Source of the DNA: Caryophanales bacterium UBA6259
Lineage (GTDB): Bacteria > Bacillota > Bacilli > Tepidibacillales > Tepidibacillaceae
Direction: 5' to 3'
Assembly (NCBI GenBank): GCA_002441135.1
Contig: DJVJ01000006.1
Span: forward strand, 1 to 64,000
DNA: 64,000 nucleotides
Made by a program: the position numbers and the translations under genes. Below, in pieces: positions 51,746-60,778 of this stretch (positions are counted from its first letter, which is position 1; every line of letters starts with the position of its first letter). The notes beneath the pieces were generated by a model. That model saw only the letters and a program-made list of their open reading frames with translations, did not search any database and was not told the origin of the DNA.

Positions 51746-53065
51746 ATGGGATTACTAAAAGAGAATAAAAATTTCTTTAAACTATGGCTAGGACAGTTAG
51801 TTTCGATATTGGGAGATCAGATTCATTTTATTGCGTTAATGGTATTAATACAAAATGTATTTGGTAATATTGTTGTCACTGGTACAGTAATGATGGTTAC
51901 TGCATTACCAAAGATCATCTTTAGCCCCTTTGCAGGTGTGTTTGTTGATCGTTGGTCATTGAAGAAAACGATGGTAGTTTCTGATTTAATACGAATGGTG
52001 CTGGTTGGTTTGATTCCAATCCTTTTCTATCTAATAGAATCACCTAGCATGAGCATTATTTTGATTCTTACCTTTTTAATCAGTACGGTTAGTGTATTTT
52101 TTTATCCAGCGAAATCTGCTAGTATTCCAACATTAGTGGAAAAGGATAAATTATTAGAAGCGAACTCCTTATCTGGAACAACACAAATGATGATCAGTTT
52201 ATTAGGGCTTCTTGGTGGTGCTGTTCTTGTAAGTATGATTGGTACAACAATGGCATTTATTTTAGATGCATCCACATTTTTAATCTCAGCAATCGCTATT
52301 TCATTTATAAACTACCCAGCAAAGCAAAAGGAATTGAGTAACAGCGAAGAAGCAGCAAAATCGTATGAAAATCAGGAAAAATCTACATATTTAACAGAGT
52401 TAAAATTAGGAGCCAAATATGTTGCTAAAGATCAAGTTTTACGATTTATGCTCAGTTTCTTTACTACCATTATGCTAATTGCGGGTGCACTAAACGTACT
52501 ATTCTTCGCCTATATCGAGGATGTACTTCATCAAGATGCATCCACCATTGGCTATATCATGGGTGCTAATATGATTGGTATGATCATTGGTATGCTTACA
52601 ATACCAAAAGTGGCAGGTAAGGTTTCAAAAGTAAAACTATTAGTATGGTCTACCATCATCTTTGCCTTCACATTTAGTAGTTTTTCTTGGGTAAATCAGT
52701 TAGCATTAGCTATTCCCCTTATGGTTGTTAATGGAGTAGGGAATGGAATACTAAATATTTCTTCTAGTACTATTTTTCAAGAATATATTCAGGAGAATAT
52801 GAGAGGAAGGGTTTTCTCGGTATTAGACTCAATCGTGAATTCGGCAGCAATGATTTCCATGCTTCCAGCTGCTTGGCTTGCTCAACAATATGGTGTAGAA
52901 AATATATTCCGAACTGCCGCTATCTTTATCCTTATCGTATTTGTTCTTAGTGTAAGAAAAGCTGGCGTTATCAGTGTCCTATTAGAGGAACATAATCAAG
53001 TAGAAAGATTATCTAAAGAGGAAAACGAATTACAGGTAGCAAATGCGGGTGTAAATAGCATTTAA
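51746..53065 (+). CDS. MFS transporter
   Basis: This is a 439-residue major facilitator protein with about 12 membrane helices. The cytoplasmic loop 2-3 motif appears as GVFVDRWSLKKTMVVSDLIR, typical of the MFS_3/EntS-like exporters. A hydrophilic central loop (about 190-215, rich in Ser and Glu) divides the halves, and a charged tail of about 30 residues ends the protein. GCGAGGGA lies upstream of the ATG. Such proteins export siderophores, macrolides or other drugs; no specific substrate can be named. Confidence 0.88.
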   Translation: MGLLKENKNFFKLWLGQLVSILGDQIHFIALMVLIQNVFGNIVVTGTVMMVTALPKIIFSPFAGVFVDRWSLKKTMVVSDLIRMVLVGLIPILFYLIESPSMSIILILTFLISTVSVFFYPAKSASIPTLVEKDKLLEANSLSGTTQMMISLLGLLGGAVLVSMIGTTMAFILDASTFLISAIAISFINYPAKQKELSNSEEAAKSYENQEKSTYLTELKLGAKYVAKDQVLRFMLSFFTTIMLIAGALNVLFFAYIEDVLHQDASTIGYIMGANMIGMIIGMLTIPKVAGKVSKVKLLVWSTIIFAFTFSSFSWVNQLALAIPLMVVNGVGNGILNISSSTIFQEYIQENMRGRVFSVLDSIVNSAAMISMLPAAWLAQQYGVENIFRTAAIFILIVFVLSVRKAGVISVLLEEHNQVERLSKEENELQVANAGVNSI

Positions 53066-53172
53066 AAAATGGTAAAATATATCTATAACAGAGAATAGCG
53101 TTTTAATGATTATATATTTTGGGCTAATGATGATAGGTAAAGCATATATTTGGTGAAGGGAGGATTACGCAT

Positions 53173-53361
53173 ATGAATAGATTACGTAGATCTAATGATA
53201 ATAAAATGATTGCTGGAGTTTTAGGTGGGGTTGCTGAATATTTTAATATTGATGCAACTATTGTTCGATTAGCATTTGTATTAATTTCTATTTTCTCTGC
53301 GGCTTTTCCAGGTATAATTGTTTATATCATCGCAATGTTCATTATCCCTACAGAATATTAA
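53173..53361 (+). CDS. PspC-domain small membrane protein (YvlC-like)
   Basis: This 62-residue protein is a single PspC domain. A basic N-terminal part has MIAGVLGGVAEYFNIDATIVRLAF, followed by a membrane segment (about 38-58) ending in FIIPTEY, all typical. In B. subtilis yvlC and yvlD lie together not far from hprK, as here. PspC-domain proteins respond to membrane stress. GAAGGGAGG precedes the ATG. The next gene starts 15 bases after its stop. Confidence 0.92.
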   Translation: MNRLRRSNDNKMIAGVLGGVAEYFNIDATIVRLAFVLISIFSAAFPGIIVYIIAMFIIPTEY

Positions 53362-53376
53362 TAGAGGTGGGAGCTT

Positions 53377-53715
53377 ATGGGGTGGATTGTTAGGGTCATC
53401 TTAACGGGATTTGCATTACTAGTAACCGATCAATTTGTTGCTGGGTTTGCAATTAAAGGAATCACAGCAGCACTGATTGCAGCACTAATCCTTGGAATTG
53501 TGAATGCGATTGTAAAACCGATTTTGGTATTCTTAACCTTACCAATTACTATTTTTAGCTTAGGATTATTTATACTTGTGATTAATGCGATTACTTTTAC
53601 AATTACTGCGGCCCTTGTGGATGGATTTACAGTGTATAATTTTAGTGGCGCATTTTGGGGAGCGTTAATTACAGGATTAATTAGTTGGATTTTAAACAGT
53701 CTTGCTAAAGATTAA
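53377..53715 (+). CDS. YvlD-like membrane protein (phage holin family 4-type)
   Basis: This 112-residue protein has four hydrophobic segments separated by short loops, with LGIVNAIVKPILVFLTLPITI in the middle. This text is typical of the YvlD family, which databases label phage holin family 4 although no lytic role is implied. GAGGTGGGAG lies upstream of the ATG. It is co-transcribed with the PspC gene and probably belongs to the membrane-stress response. A shared terminator follows. Confidence 0.9.
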   Translation: MGWIVRVILTGFALLVTDQFVAGFAIKGITAALIAALILGIVNAIVKPILVFLTLPITIFSLGLFILVINAITFTITAALVDGFTVYNFSGAFWGALITGLISWILNSLAKD

Positions 53716-53724
53716 TTGTTATAA

Positions 53725-53756
53725 AAAAGGGAGCCTATAAAATAAGGCTTCCTTTT
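53725..53756. terminator. Bidirectional terminator
   Basis: AAAAGGGAGCCT pairs with AGGCTTCCTTTT (12 bp with one G-T pair, eight-base loop). A and T tracts make it work in both directions between the converging yvlD-like and DUF2062 genes. Confidence 0.85.
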
Positions 53757-54231
53757 ACCATTTCCGTATTAAGCGTAGATAAAAATGACGATGTCTTGAA
53801 AGAATAAAATATAAAGAAAAATAGGAAATAACTGCAAAGAGCGTACAATTGACTAGAGCACCGATAAGAAACTCAAGGCCAATGGTTTTTGTTTTATAAT
53901 AGAACAACTGAACTGCTTCAATATCTTCTTTTTCTATGGAAGATAGATGAGTTCCAATATGCACAAGAAAATTACCTGCTTTTAAATTTAGATAAAATAG
54001 GAAGGGCCATAAAAAAGCACCAGACAAACCACCAATAATGGCTGCTACAAGATTGGCTCTTAACGGTTTACTAATCGCTACAGACAAAATGGGTCCAAAA
54101 CCAAAGGTAGGAAACCAATTAGGAATAAAACCTAAAGAAAAGCCAAATGCAACTTGTTTAGCTCCTGATTTAATTCGAAATAAACGAATAAAGTGATATT
54201 TTGCTACTCTTTTAATGTTTTGAAAATTCAT
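53755..54231 (-). CDS. DUF2062 membrane protein
   Basis: This 158-residue protein of the DUF2062 family has about three or four hydrophobic segments. The conserved start FRIKSGAKQVAFGFSLGFIPNWFPTFGFG and SKPLRANLVAAIIGG are typical. The function is unknown; in some bacteria the domain accompanies glycosyltransferases. GGGGA lies upstream on the minus strand. It is flanked by a shared terminator on one side and a divergent phosphatase gene on the other. Confidence 0.85.
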   Translation of the reverse strand: MNFQNIKRVAKYHFIRLFRIKSGAKQVAFGFSLGFIPNWFPTFGFGPILSVAISKPLRANLVAAIIGGLSGAFLWPFLFYLNLKAGNFLVHIGTHLSSIEKEDIEAVQLFYYKTKTIGLEFLIGALVNCTLFAVISYFSLYFILSRHRHFYLRLIRKW

Positions 54232-54381
54232 TCTAGATTCCCCATATCTATGTTGTGTGAAATGTTCTCTCTATATAAGTATAACAATCTCTAGAAGTTA
54301 GAAAAAGAAGAAAATCTATGGTAATATGAAAAATATGAAAATATTCATAATAAATCCATCTTTGAAAGGGATAATTAGAAA

Positions 54382-55185
54382 ATGGACTATCAATTGGTTG
54401 CAATAGATTTAGATGATACATTATTAGCAGATGATTTAACAATTTCCCCTCAAACGATTGAAGCAATCCATCAAGCCATTGAAAAGGGAGTAACAGTTAC
54501 CTTTGCAACGGGTAGGATGTACCAATCGGCAGTGCAATATGCAAAAAAAATTCAATTGGATGTACCCATCATTACTTATCAAGGAGCACTAATAAAAAAT
54601 GTTTTAAGTGGAGAAGTGCTGTTCGAGAGATTATTAGATGAAGCACTTGCTATCTCTATTATAAAGGAACTGCGAGCGAAAAATCATCATATTCAAATAT
54701 ATCTTCATGATGAAATTTATTTGGAAAAGGATCATTCCTTTGCGAGGGATTATAGTAAAGCATCTAATGTACCTTATCATGTAGTTGACGACTTGATTCA
54801 AACGATGAGAGAAATGAAAACGACTCCTGCTAAAATACTAACTATTGAAGAACCAGCCGCAATCCAAGAGATTCATCAAGAATTTCAAATTCAATTTGGT
54901 AATTCATGTCATATTACGATTTCTAAACCTCATTTTATGGAAATTACCCATAAAGAGGCTACCAAAGGAAAAGCGATTGAATATCTTGCTCATTTAAAAG
55001 GAATTACTCTAGATCAAGTGATTGCAATCGGTGATAGTATGAATGATCGAGATATGCTAGAAGTAGCAGGGCTTGGTGTGGCAATGGGAAATGCACACCC
55101 TGAAATTAAGGCGATGGCCAATTATGTGACAAAAACGAATAATGATCATGGAGTATGGGAAGTTTTCCAAAAGTTCGTTCTTTAA
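54382..55185 (+). CDS. HAD-superfamily Cof-type sugar phosphatase
   Basis: This is a 267-residue hydrolase of the Cof/YwpJ group. HAD motif I is AIDLDDTLLADD near residue 8, motif II is TFATGRM, motif III includes the lysine in KATKGKAIEYL (about residue 195) and motif IV is AIGDSMNDRDML. The large C2B cap lies between motifs II and III. Such enzymes dephosphorylate sugar phosphates, FMN or PLP. AAAGGGAT precedes the ATG. It is 34 bases from hprK and may share its operon. Confidence 0.92.
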   Translation: MDYQLVAIDLDDTLLADDLTISPQTIEAIHQAIEKGVTVTFATGRMYQSAVQYAKKIQLDVPIITYQGALIKNVLSGEVLFERLLDEALAISIIKELRAKNHHIQIYLHDEIYLEKDHSFARDYSKASNVPYHVVDDLIQTMREMKTTPAKILTIEEPAAIQEIHQEFQIQFGNSCHITISKPHFMEITHKEATKGKAIEYLAHLKGITLDQVIAIGDSMNDRDMLEVAGLGVAMGNAHPEIKAMANYVTKTNNDHGVWEVFQKFVL

Positions 55186-55219
55186 TTGTTCTACATTTTA
55201 CCAATAGCGAGGGAAGATA

Positions 55220-56149
55220 ATGAAAAAAAAGCTAAAGGTTAGCGATTTAGTGGAAGCATTTAAGCTAGAACTTATCTGTGAAAAAGCCAATCTAGAGAGG
55301 TTAATTACTGTCAGTGATCTAAATCGACCTGGTTTGGAGATGGCAGGATTTTTTACATACTATCCAAAGGAACGGATACAAATTTTGGGTAAAACAGAAT
55401 TAACCTTTATTAATGGTGTTAGTAGTGATATTCGAAGAGAACGAATGGATAGGCTAGCGGATGAAGAGACCCCTTGTATAATAGTAGCAAGGGATTTAGA
55501 GATTCCAGAAGAGCTATTACAAATTGCTTGTTTAAAGAAAATTCCAATTCTAAGAACTTCACTGAATACAACACGGTTTACAAGCAAACTGACTAATTAT
55601 CTAGAAGCACAACTAGCCCCTACGATTACCATGCATGGAGTATTAGTGGATGTCTATGGAGTAGGTATTTTAATTACTGGTAGTAGTGGTATTGGTAAAA
55701 GTGAGACTGCCTTAGAGCTTGTAAAACGTGGACATCGTCTTGTTGCAGATGACGCAGTGGAAATCAGACAGACAGCAGATGATGCCTTAATTGGAACTGC
55801 GCCAGAATTAATTCAACATCTATTGGAAATCCGTGGTGTAGGTATTATTAATGTGATGACTTTGTTTGGTGCAGGAGCGGTTCGTATTCACAAAAAGATT
55901 ACACTTGCTATCCAATTAGAAATGTGGGATAAGGATAAAAACTATGATCGTTTAGGATTAGAAGAAGAAAAGATAAAAGTCATTGATACTCATTTGCCTA
56001 TGCTTACCATTCCTGTTCGTCCCGGTAGAAACCTTGCTGTTATTATTGAGGTTGCAGCGATGAACTATCGGTTAAAACGAATGGGATATCATGCTGCACA
56101 GGAGTTTGCAGTTCGTTTATCAGAAGCAATTGAAGATGACGCCGATTAA
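55220..56149 (+). CDS. hprK: HPr kinase/phosphorylase
   Basis: HprK phosphorylates Ser46 of HPr with ATP, or removes the phosphate, and so sets carbon catabolite repression through CcpA. The 309-residue protein has an N-terminal domain and a C-terminal kinase domain with Walker A GSSGIGKSE at residues 154-162. The family signature EIRGVGIINVMTLFGAGAV follows. GCGAGGGAAGAT lies upstream. Order hprK-lgt-yvoD-ppaX-yvoF equals that in B. subtilis, where PpaX removes the pyrophosphate made by HprK. Confidence 0.97.
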   Translation: MKKKLKVSDLVEAFKLELICEKANLERLITVSDLNRPGLEMAGFFTYYPKERIQILGKTELTFINGVSSDIRRERMDRLADEETPCIIVARDLEIPEELLQIACLKKIPILRTSLNTTRFTSKLTNYLEAQLAPTITMHGVLVDVYGVGILITGSSGIGKSETALELVKRGHRLVADDAVEIRQTADDALIGTAPELIQHLLEIRGVGIINVMTLFGAGAVRIHKKITLAIQLEMWDKDKNYDRLGLEEEKIKVIDTHLPMLTIPVRPGRNLAVIIEVAAMNYRLKRMGYHAAQEFAVRLSEAIEDDAD

Positions 56150-56172
56150 AAAAAGGGAGATGACGAGAGAAA

Positions 56173-57066
56173 ATGATATATACATTAGGGGCTATTGATC
56201 CAATCGCTTTTCAATTGGGTGAATTTATTACAGTTTATTGGTATGGAGTCATTTTAGGTTCGGCCGCTATTTTTGGCTTGCTTTTGGCATTGTGGGAATC
56301 TAAACGAATTGGATTTAATGCAGATTTATTAATAGATCTACTTATTTTTGCAGTACCTGCAGCGATTATAGGTGCACGAGCATATTATGTTTTATTCCAA
56401 TGGGAGTACTACGCAGCAAACCCATCAGAAATTATTAAAATATGGCATGGGGGATTGGCGATTCATGGTGCTTTGATTGGTGCTGTATTAACTGGGGTTA
56501 TTTTTGCGAAAAAGAAGAACATTTCCTTTTTCAAGCTAGCAGATTTAGCCGCACCTAGTATCTTGTTAGGACAAGCGATTGGACGCTGGGGAAACTTTAT
56601 GAATCAGGAAGCGCATGGTGGCCCAGTGACTTTAGAATTTTTGCAAAACATGCATTTGCCAAACTTTATTATTGAACAAATGTATATTGATGGTGTTTAT
56701 TATCATCCAACCTTTTTATATGAGTCGATTTGGAATATCGTTGGAGTTATTCTATTGATCCTCTTTAGAATGAGAAATCCGATCCAAGGAGTAACCTTTT
56801 TCCTATATCTAACCTGGTATTCCATTGGAAGGTTCTTTATCGAAGGGTTACGCACAGATAGCTTAGCTTTTACAGGACCCGATTGGTTAGCAGGACTAGT
56901 TAATATGCTTTGGTCGCCGATGAGCATTTTCTTTGAATCAGGGGCTATGGCATATGGTAATGTGCGAATTGCTCAGTTAATCGGGATTGGTATTATTTTA
57001 TTTTCTTTGATCTTTGTGTGGATTCGTAAATACCAAAATAGAAAACAATTGCGTTATGAGGAGTAA
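56173..57066 (+). CDS. lgt: Prolipoprotein diacylglyceryl transferase
   Basis: Lgt adds diacylglycerol to the lipobox cysteine of prelipoproteins, such as those at 7028 and 34909. The 297-residue protein has about seven membrane helices. The signature GRWGNFMNQEAHGG (about 138-151), the essential HG(G)LAIHGALIG segment and YHPTFLYES are seen. Length is normal with a short basic tail. AAAGGGAGATG precedes the ATG, 23 bases after hprK. Confidence 0.97.
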   Translation: MIYTLGAIDPIAFQLGEFITVYWYGVILGSAAIFGLLLALWESKRIGFNADLLIDLLIFAVPAAIIGARAYYVLFQWEYYAANPSEIIKIWHGGLAIHGALIGAVLTGVIFAKKKNISFFKLADLAAPSILLGQAIGRWGNFMNQEAHGGPVTLEFLQNMHLPNFIIEQMYIDGVYYHPTFLYESIWNIVGVILLILFRMRNPIQGVTFFLYLTWYSIGRFFIEGLRTDSLAFTGPDWLAGLVNMLWSPMSIFFESGAMAYGNVRIAQLIGIGIILFSLIFVWIRKYQNRKQLRYEE

Positions 57067-57084
57067 TATTGGGGGAACAGTAGG

Positions 57085-58059
57085 ATGGGTAACATCACAA
57101 AAGAGACTTGGAAAAAGGGACTTAACACAGGAATTAAAACAACATGGGCATTAGGGAAAATTATCTTTCCAATTACAGTGATTGTTTCGATTCTAAGCTA
57201 TACCTCATTTATTGAAGAGTGGATTGTTCCGTTATTTACCCCTTTAATGGGTTGGCTAGGACTGCCGGGAGAGGCAGCAATTCCATTAGTGTTAGGAAAT
57301 GTATTGAATCTGTACGCGGCTATTGGTGCAATGTTATCCTTAGACTTGACTGTAAAGCATGTATTTATTTTAGCAGTGATGTTAAGTTTTTCGCATAACC
57401 TATTAGTGGAAACAGCTGTGGCAAAAAAAATAGGAGTTAGTGCCATTGTACCAATTGCTTTGAGATTAGGTTTAGCAATAATATCTGCCATTGCTATTCA
57501 TCTATTATGGCAGGGTGGTGGAGAGCAAGCACAATATGGCATGGTGATGCAAGAAACAGAGGTCATTGATTCGTGGTTCATGATTGTGCTTGTTTCTGTA
57601 AAAAAAGCGTTATTAGGGATTTGGCAAATTGCAATCATTGTTCTCCCATTAATGGTGGGAATTCAAGTTTTGAAGGATACTCATGCTATTGCCTATTTTT
57701 CCAAAATGATTGAACCATTAACAAGGTTTCTTGGATTATCCTCTGGAAAGACGTCAGTGCCTTTATTAGCAGGATTGATTTTTGGTTTAGCCTATGGTGC
57801 AGGAGTAATTATTCAAAGTGCAGAGGAAGAGAATTTTTCAAAACGGGATATGTATCTGTTATCTATTTTTTTGGTAGCGAGTCATGCAGTAATAGAAGAT
57901 ACACTTTTGTTTATTCCACTAGGGATCAATGTTATCCCCTTATTGATGATTAGGGTAATTGTTGCTTTTATTGTGACCATCTTAACGGCGAAGGTATGGC
58001 AACGTTTAATTCCCTATACAGAAAGCTTAGAGCAGAAAGGTGAGCATAGTGAAATATAA
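57085..58059 (+). CDS. yvoD: Nucleoside-recognition (Gate) domain membrane protein, YvoD-like
   Basis: This 324-residue membrane protein has two Gate domains related to SpmA/SpmB and nucleoside transporters, with about eight to ten helices. GNVLNLYAAIGAMLSLDL and GLIFGLAYGAGVIIQSAEEEN are characteristic. Its function is unproven in Bacillus. It sits between lgt and ppaX as in B. subtilis, and its end overlaps the ppaX start by 11 bases. Confidence 0.88.
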   Translation: MGNITKETWKKGLNTGIKTTWALGKIIFPITVIVSILSYTSFIEEWIVPLFTPLMGWLGLPGEAAIPLVLGNVLNLYAAIGAMLSLDLTVKHVFILAVMLSFSHNLLVETAVAKKIGVSAIVPIALRLGLAIISAIAIHLLWQGGGEQAQYGMVMQETEVIDSWFMIVLVSVKKALLGIWQIAIIVLPLMVGIQVLKDTHAIAYFSKMIEPLTRFLGLSSGKTSVPLLAGLIFGLAYGAGVIIQSAEEENFSKRDMYLLSIFLVASHAVIEDTLLFIPLGINVIPLLMIRVIVAFIVTILTAKVWQRLIPYTESLEQKGEHSEI

Positions 58060-58693
58060 AACCCTATTATTTGATTTAGATGGTACTATTTTAAATACCA
58101 ATGATTTAATCATTAATTCATTTCTGTATACTTTAGAGCAGTTTTATCCGGGAAAATATACCGAAGAAAAGTTAATTCCACATATGGGAAAACCGTTACG
58201 TGAGCAAATGGTTATTTTTGGTGATGAAGCCAATGCAGATAAAATGGTAGAAATCTATCGCGAGCATAATATACGAACACATGATGAATATGTAAAAGAA
58301 TTTCCTTACGTAAAAGAGGTTTTAACTACGCTAAAGGAAGAGGGATATACTCTTGGTGTAGTTACTACAAAGATGAGAAATACGGTAACGATGGGGCTTC
58401 GAAGATTTGATTTGGAGTCATTAATGAGTACTGTAGTTACTTATGAGGATACAGAGTTCCATAAGCCAGCTCCTGAACCTGTACTATTAGCAATGGAGCA
58501 GTTAGGTGCAGAAAAAGAGACCACTTTAATGGTTGGCGATTCTCAATATGATATTCAAGCAGCTAAAAATGCCGGAGTTACCTCTGTTGGGGTAGCATGG
58601 AGTATGAAGGGCGCAGATTTTTTAAACCAATTTAACCCAGACTATATGCTAGAGAATATGCGTGATCTATTGAAAATTGTTAGAGAAAATTAG
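58049..58693 (+). CDS. ppaX: Pyrophosphatase PpaX
   Basis: PpaX is a HAD phosphatase that hydrolyses the pyrophosphate released when HprK dephosphorylates Ser-P-HPr. The 214 residues start with motif I LLFDLDGTILNTND, then TTKMRNTVTMGLRRF, the lysine region EFHKPAPEPV and motif IV MVGDSQYDIQAAKNAG. GTG 58049 is chosen, as AGGTGAG lies four bases before it; GTG 58040 would give three extra residues. Phosphoglycolate phosphatase is the nearest alternative, but gene order favours PpaX. Confidence 0.92.
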   Translation: MKYKTLLFDLDGTILNTNDLIINSFLYTLEQFYPGKYTEEKLIPHMGKPLREQMVIFGDEANADKMVEIYREHNIRTHDEYVKEFPYVKEVLTTLKEEGYTLGVVTTKMRNTVTMGLRRFDLESLMSTVVTYEDTEFHKPAPEPVLLAMEQLGAEKETTLMVGDSQYDIQAAKNAGVTSVGVAWSMKGADFLNQFNPDYMLENMRDLLKIVREN

Positions 58694-58714
58694 TGATACT
58701 GAGGAGAACAAAGG

Positions 58715-59218
58715 ATGAGAAAAACAAAGCGTTATCCCGCTCCAGTTCAAGGTACTAATTCTTTATGGCACGTTTATAAAACGGTAGGCTTTTGGAAAGT
58801 AGTGAAAAGCTTTATTGTGATCACCATTGCTCGTTTTACCCCATGGATGCCGTTAAAAAATTGGCTGTATCGGACATTTTTAAATATGGAAATTGGAGAG
58901 AAGTCCTCCATTGCCTTAATGGTGATGATGGATACGATGTTTCCTGAAATGATCCATATTGGCAATAACTCCATTATTGGCTATAATACGACCATTTTGG
59001 CCCATGAATATTTAATTGATGAATATCGTCTTGGTGAGGTATATATAGGCTCCAATGTAATGATTGGTGCTAATTCCTTAATTCTGCCTGGAGTAACTAT
59101 CGGAGATAACGCTATCGTTGGAGCAGGAGCTGTTGTTACCAAGGATGTACCAGCATATACCTTTGTCGCAGGGAATCCTGCTAAATTTATTCGGAGTTTA
59201 AAAGAAGATAAATTGTAA
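58715..59218 (+). CDS. yvoF: Hexapeptide-repeat acetyltransferase (YvoF-like)
   Basis: This 167-residue acyltransferase has a left-handed beta-helix made of hexapeptide repeats (about 80-155): IGNNSIIGYNTTI, VYIGSNVMIGANSLI and GVTIGDNAIVGAGAVV. The final VAGNPAKFIR is the family end. A basic N-terminal helix precedes the repeats. GAGGAGAACAAAGG lies upstream. It closes the hprK cluster in the Bacillus order. The acyl acceptor is unknown. Confidence 0.92.
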   Translation: MRKTKRYPAPVQGTNSLWHVYKTVGFWKVVKSFIVITIARFTPWMPLKNWLYRTFLNMEIGEKSSIALMVMMDTMFPEMIHIGNNSIIGYNTTILAHEYLIDEYRLGEVYIGSNVMIGANSLILPGVTIGDNAIVGAGAVVTKDVPAYTFVAGNPAKFIRSLKEDKL

Positions 59219-59223
59219 GTCTA

Positions 59224-59252
59224 AAGAAGCTTGGTTAAAGCCAAGCTTTTCT
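59224..59252 (+). terminator. Terminator after yvoF (AAGCTTGG-type hairpin, copy 3)
   Basis: AAGCTTGG and CCAAGCTT form an 8-bp perfect stem, extendable by a few pairs, with the loop TTAAAG and a TTCT tail. The text resembles the hairpins at 22910-22942 and 36475-36505. Confidence 0.75.
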
Positions 59253-59295
59253 ATTTGAATAGGAAACATTTAGATTTTTAAAGCAAGGAGATTGA

Positions 59296-60477
59296 ATGAT
59301 GACAGCTAGATTGAGAATATGGCTAGAAATATTTTTTGTTTCTTTACGACTAGGATTAACTTCATTTGGAGGACCGGTCGCTCATTTAGGTTATTTTCGC
59401 AATGAATATGTAAAAAGAAGAAAATGGCTGGATGAACATAGCTATGCCGACATCGTAGCACTATGTCAGTTTTTACCGGGACCAGCAAGTAGTCAAGTGG
59501 GAATTTCTATTGGTATGATTCGTGGTGGAATAGTAGGCGGAATCATTTCGTGGATTGGCTTCACGCTTCCATCAGTAGTTATGTTGATTCTTTTTGCGTA
59601 CTTATTTATTAGTGGAGATTTTATCAATGAAGGGCTATTGCATGGCTTAAAAATTGTTGCTGTAGCAGTGGTAGCGCAAGCAGTTATTGAAATGGGCAGA
59701 AAGCTGACCCCAGACCGAACAAGAATTACAATTGCAATTGTAGCTGCGAGCATTACACTACTTTATCCAACTGCATTGGGACAAATTCTCTTAATTATTG
59801 CTGCAGGTTTTCTAGGTTATCGATTATTTTTAAACGGAGAGAAACCGAAGCTCAACGAGATGGAGCTTACCTTAAACAAAAAGACAGGAATCATTGCTAT
59901 TTTATTATTTTTTGCATTATTGATTGGTTTACCAGTCTTAAGAAGTGCTTACCCTTCGATGGGCATCAGCATGTTTGACACCTTTTATCGAGTGGGATCG
60001 ATTGTTTTTGGTGGAGGACATGTAGTGCTACCATTGCTAGAAAGAGAAGTGGTGCCAACGGGATGGCTGAGTGATGAAGCATTTTTAACAGGCTATGGTG
60101 CAGCTCAAGCAGTTCCCGGACCATTGTTTACCTTTGCTAGTTACTTAGGAACAATGATTCTGGGCTGGAAAGGTGCGATTATCGCTACTGTAGCTATCTT
60201 TTTACCATCGTTCCTATTGGTGATGGGCGTTTTGCCATTTTGGAATAGCATTCGAAAATATACAGCTATTCAAGCAGCTTTAATGGGTGTTAATGCAGCG
60301 GTAGTAGGTATCTTACTAGCAGCATTATACCATCCCATCTGGACAAGCAGTATTAAAACAACCACTGATTTTATTTTAGGTTTAGTTGCTTTTACATTGC
60401 TTGTGTTTTGGAAACTCCCACCTTGGATTGTTGTTCTTTTTGCGGGGGCTAGTGGTTATGTCATAAGTATTATTTAG
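59296..60477 (+). CDS. chrA: Chromate transporter, ChrA (CHR) family
   Basis: This is a two-domain CHR protein of 393 residues with about ten to twelve helices. Each half opens with the family signature: FGGPVAHLGYFRNEYVKRRKW and PGPASSQVGISIGMIRGG in the first, FGGGHVVLPLLEREVV and AVPGPLFTFASYLG in the second. Members export chromate, probably in exchange for other anions. AAGGAG precedes the ATG (a second ATG follows at 59299). It is a single-gene unit with a strong terminator. Confidence 0.92.
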   Translation: MMTARLRIWLEIFFVSLRLGLTSFGGPVAHLGYFRNEYVKRRKWLDEHSYADIVALCQFLPGPASSQVGISIGMIRGGIVGGIISWIGFTLPSVVMLILFAYLFISGDFINEGLLHGLKIVAVAVVAQAVIEMGRKLTPDRTRITIAIVAASITLLYPTALGQILLIIAAGFLGYRLFLNGEKPKLNEMELTLNKKTGIIAILLFFALLIGLPVLRSAYPSMGISMFDTFYRVGSIVFGGGHVVLPLLEREVVPTGWLSDEAFLTGYGAAQAVPGPLFTFASYLGTMILGWKGAIIATVAIFLPSFLLVMGVLPFWNSIRKYTAIQAALMGVNAAVVGILLAALYHPIWTSSIKTTTDFILGLVAFTLLVFWKLPPWIVVLFAGASGYVISII

Positions 60478-60500
60478 GTAGTAGAATAGAATATATCGTA

Positions 60501-60546
60501 AATAAAGTAGAGGCTAACATTTCGTTGTCCTCTACTTTATTTTTTC
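60501..60546 (+). terminator. Terminator after chrA
   Basis: A 13-bp perfect stem AATAAAGTAGAGG/CCTCTACTTTATT with a 15-base loop is followed by T residues. Confidence 0.92.
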
Positions 60547-60552
60547 CAAATT

Positions 60553-60666
60553 TTAATATTTTTGTCCCTTCATGGAAGCTTTTTGTCCTTCAATAGATGC
60601 AGCTACATTTTGAATATACCCATTTGATTGTTCTGTAACCTTAGAGTTACTCTCAATGAGAATCAA
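60553..60666 (-). pseudogene. C-terminal remnant of a chemoreceptor gene
   Basis: On the minus strand 37 codons read LILIESNSKVTEQSNGYIQN, VAASIEGQKASM and a short basic end before a stop. This resembles the C-terminal coiled-coil stalk of methyl-accepting chemotaxis proteins, in which VAASIEEQTASM-like text is common. A stop codon lies directly upstream and no start or ribosome-binding site is present. The rest of the 301-base gap between chrA and the activase gene is AT-rich without a gene. Confidence 0.5.
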
Positions 60667-60778
60667 TTATTCATTTTCTTTTATACTAAATTTAAATACT
60701 TATGAGTATTTAAGGTTTTGGTAATACTAAATAACTATGAAGTAATTATCATTAGTCTTATATTTAGGGGTTGTTTTG

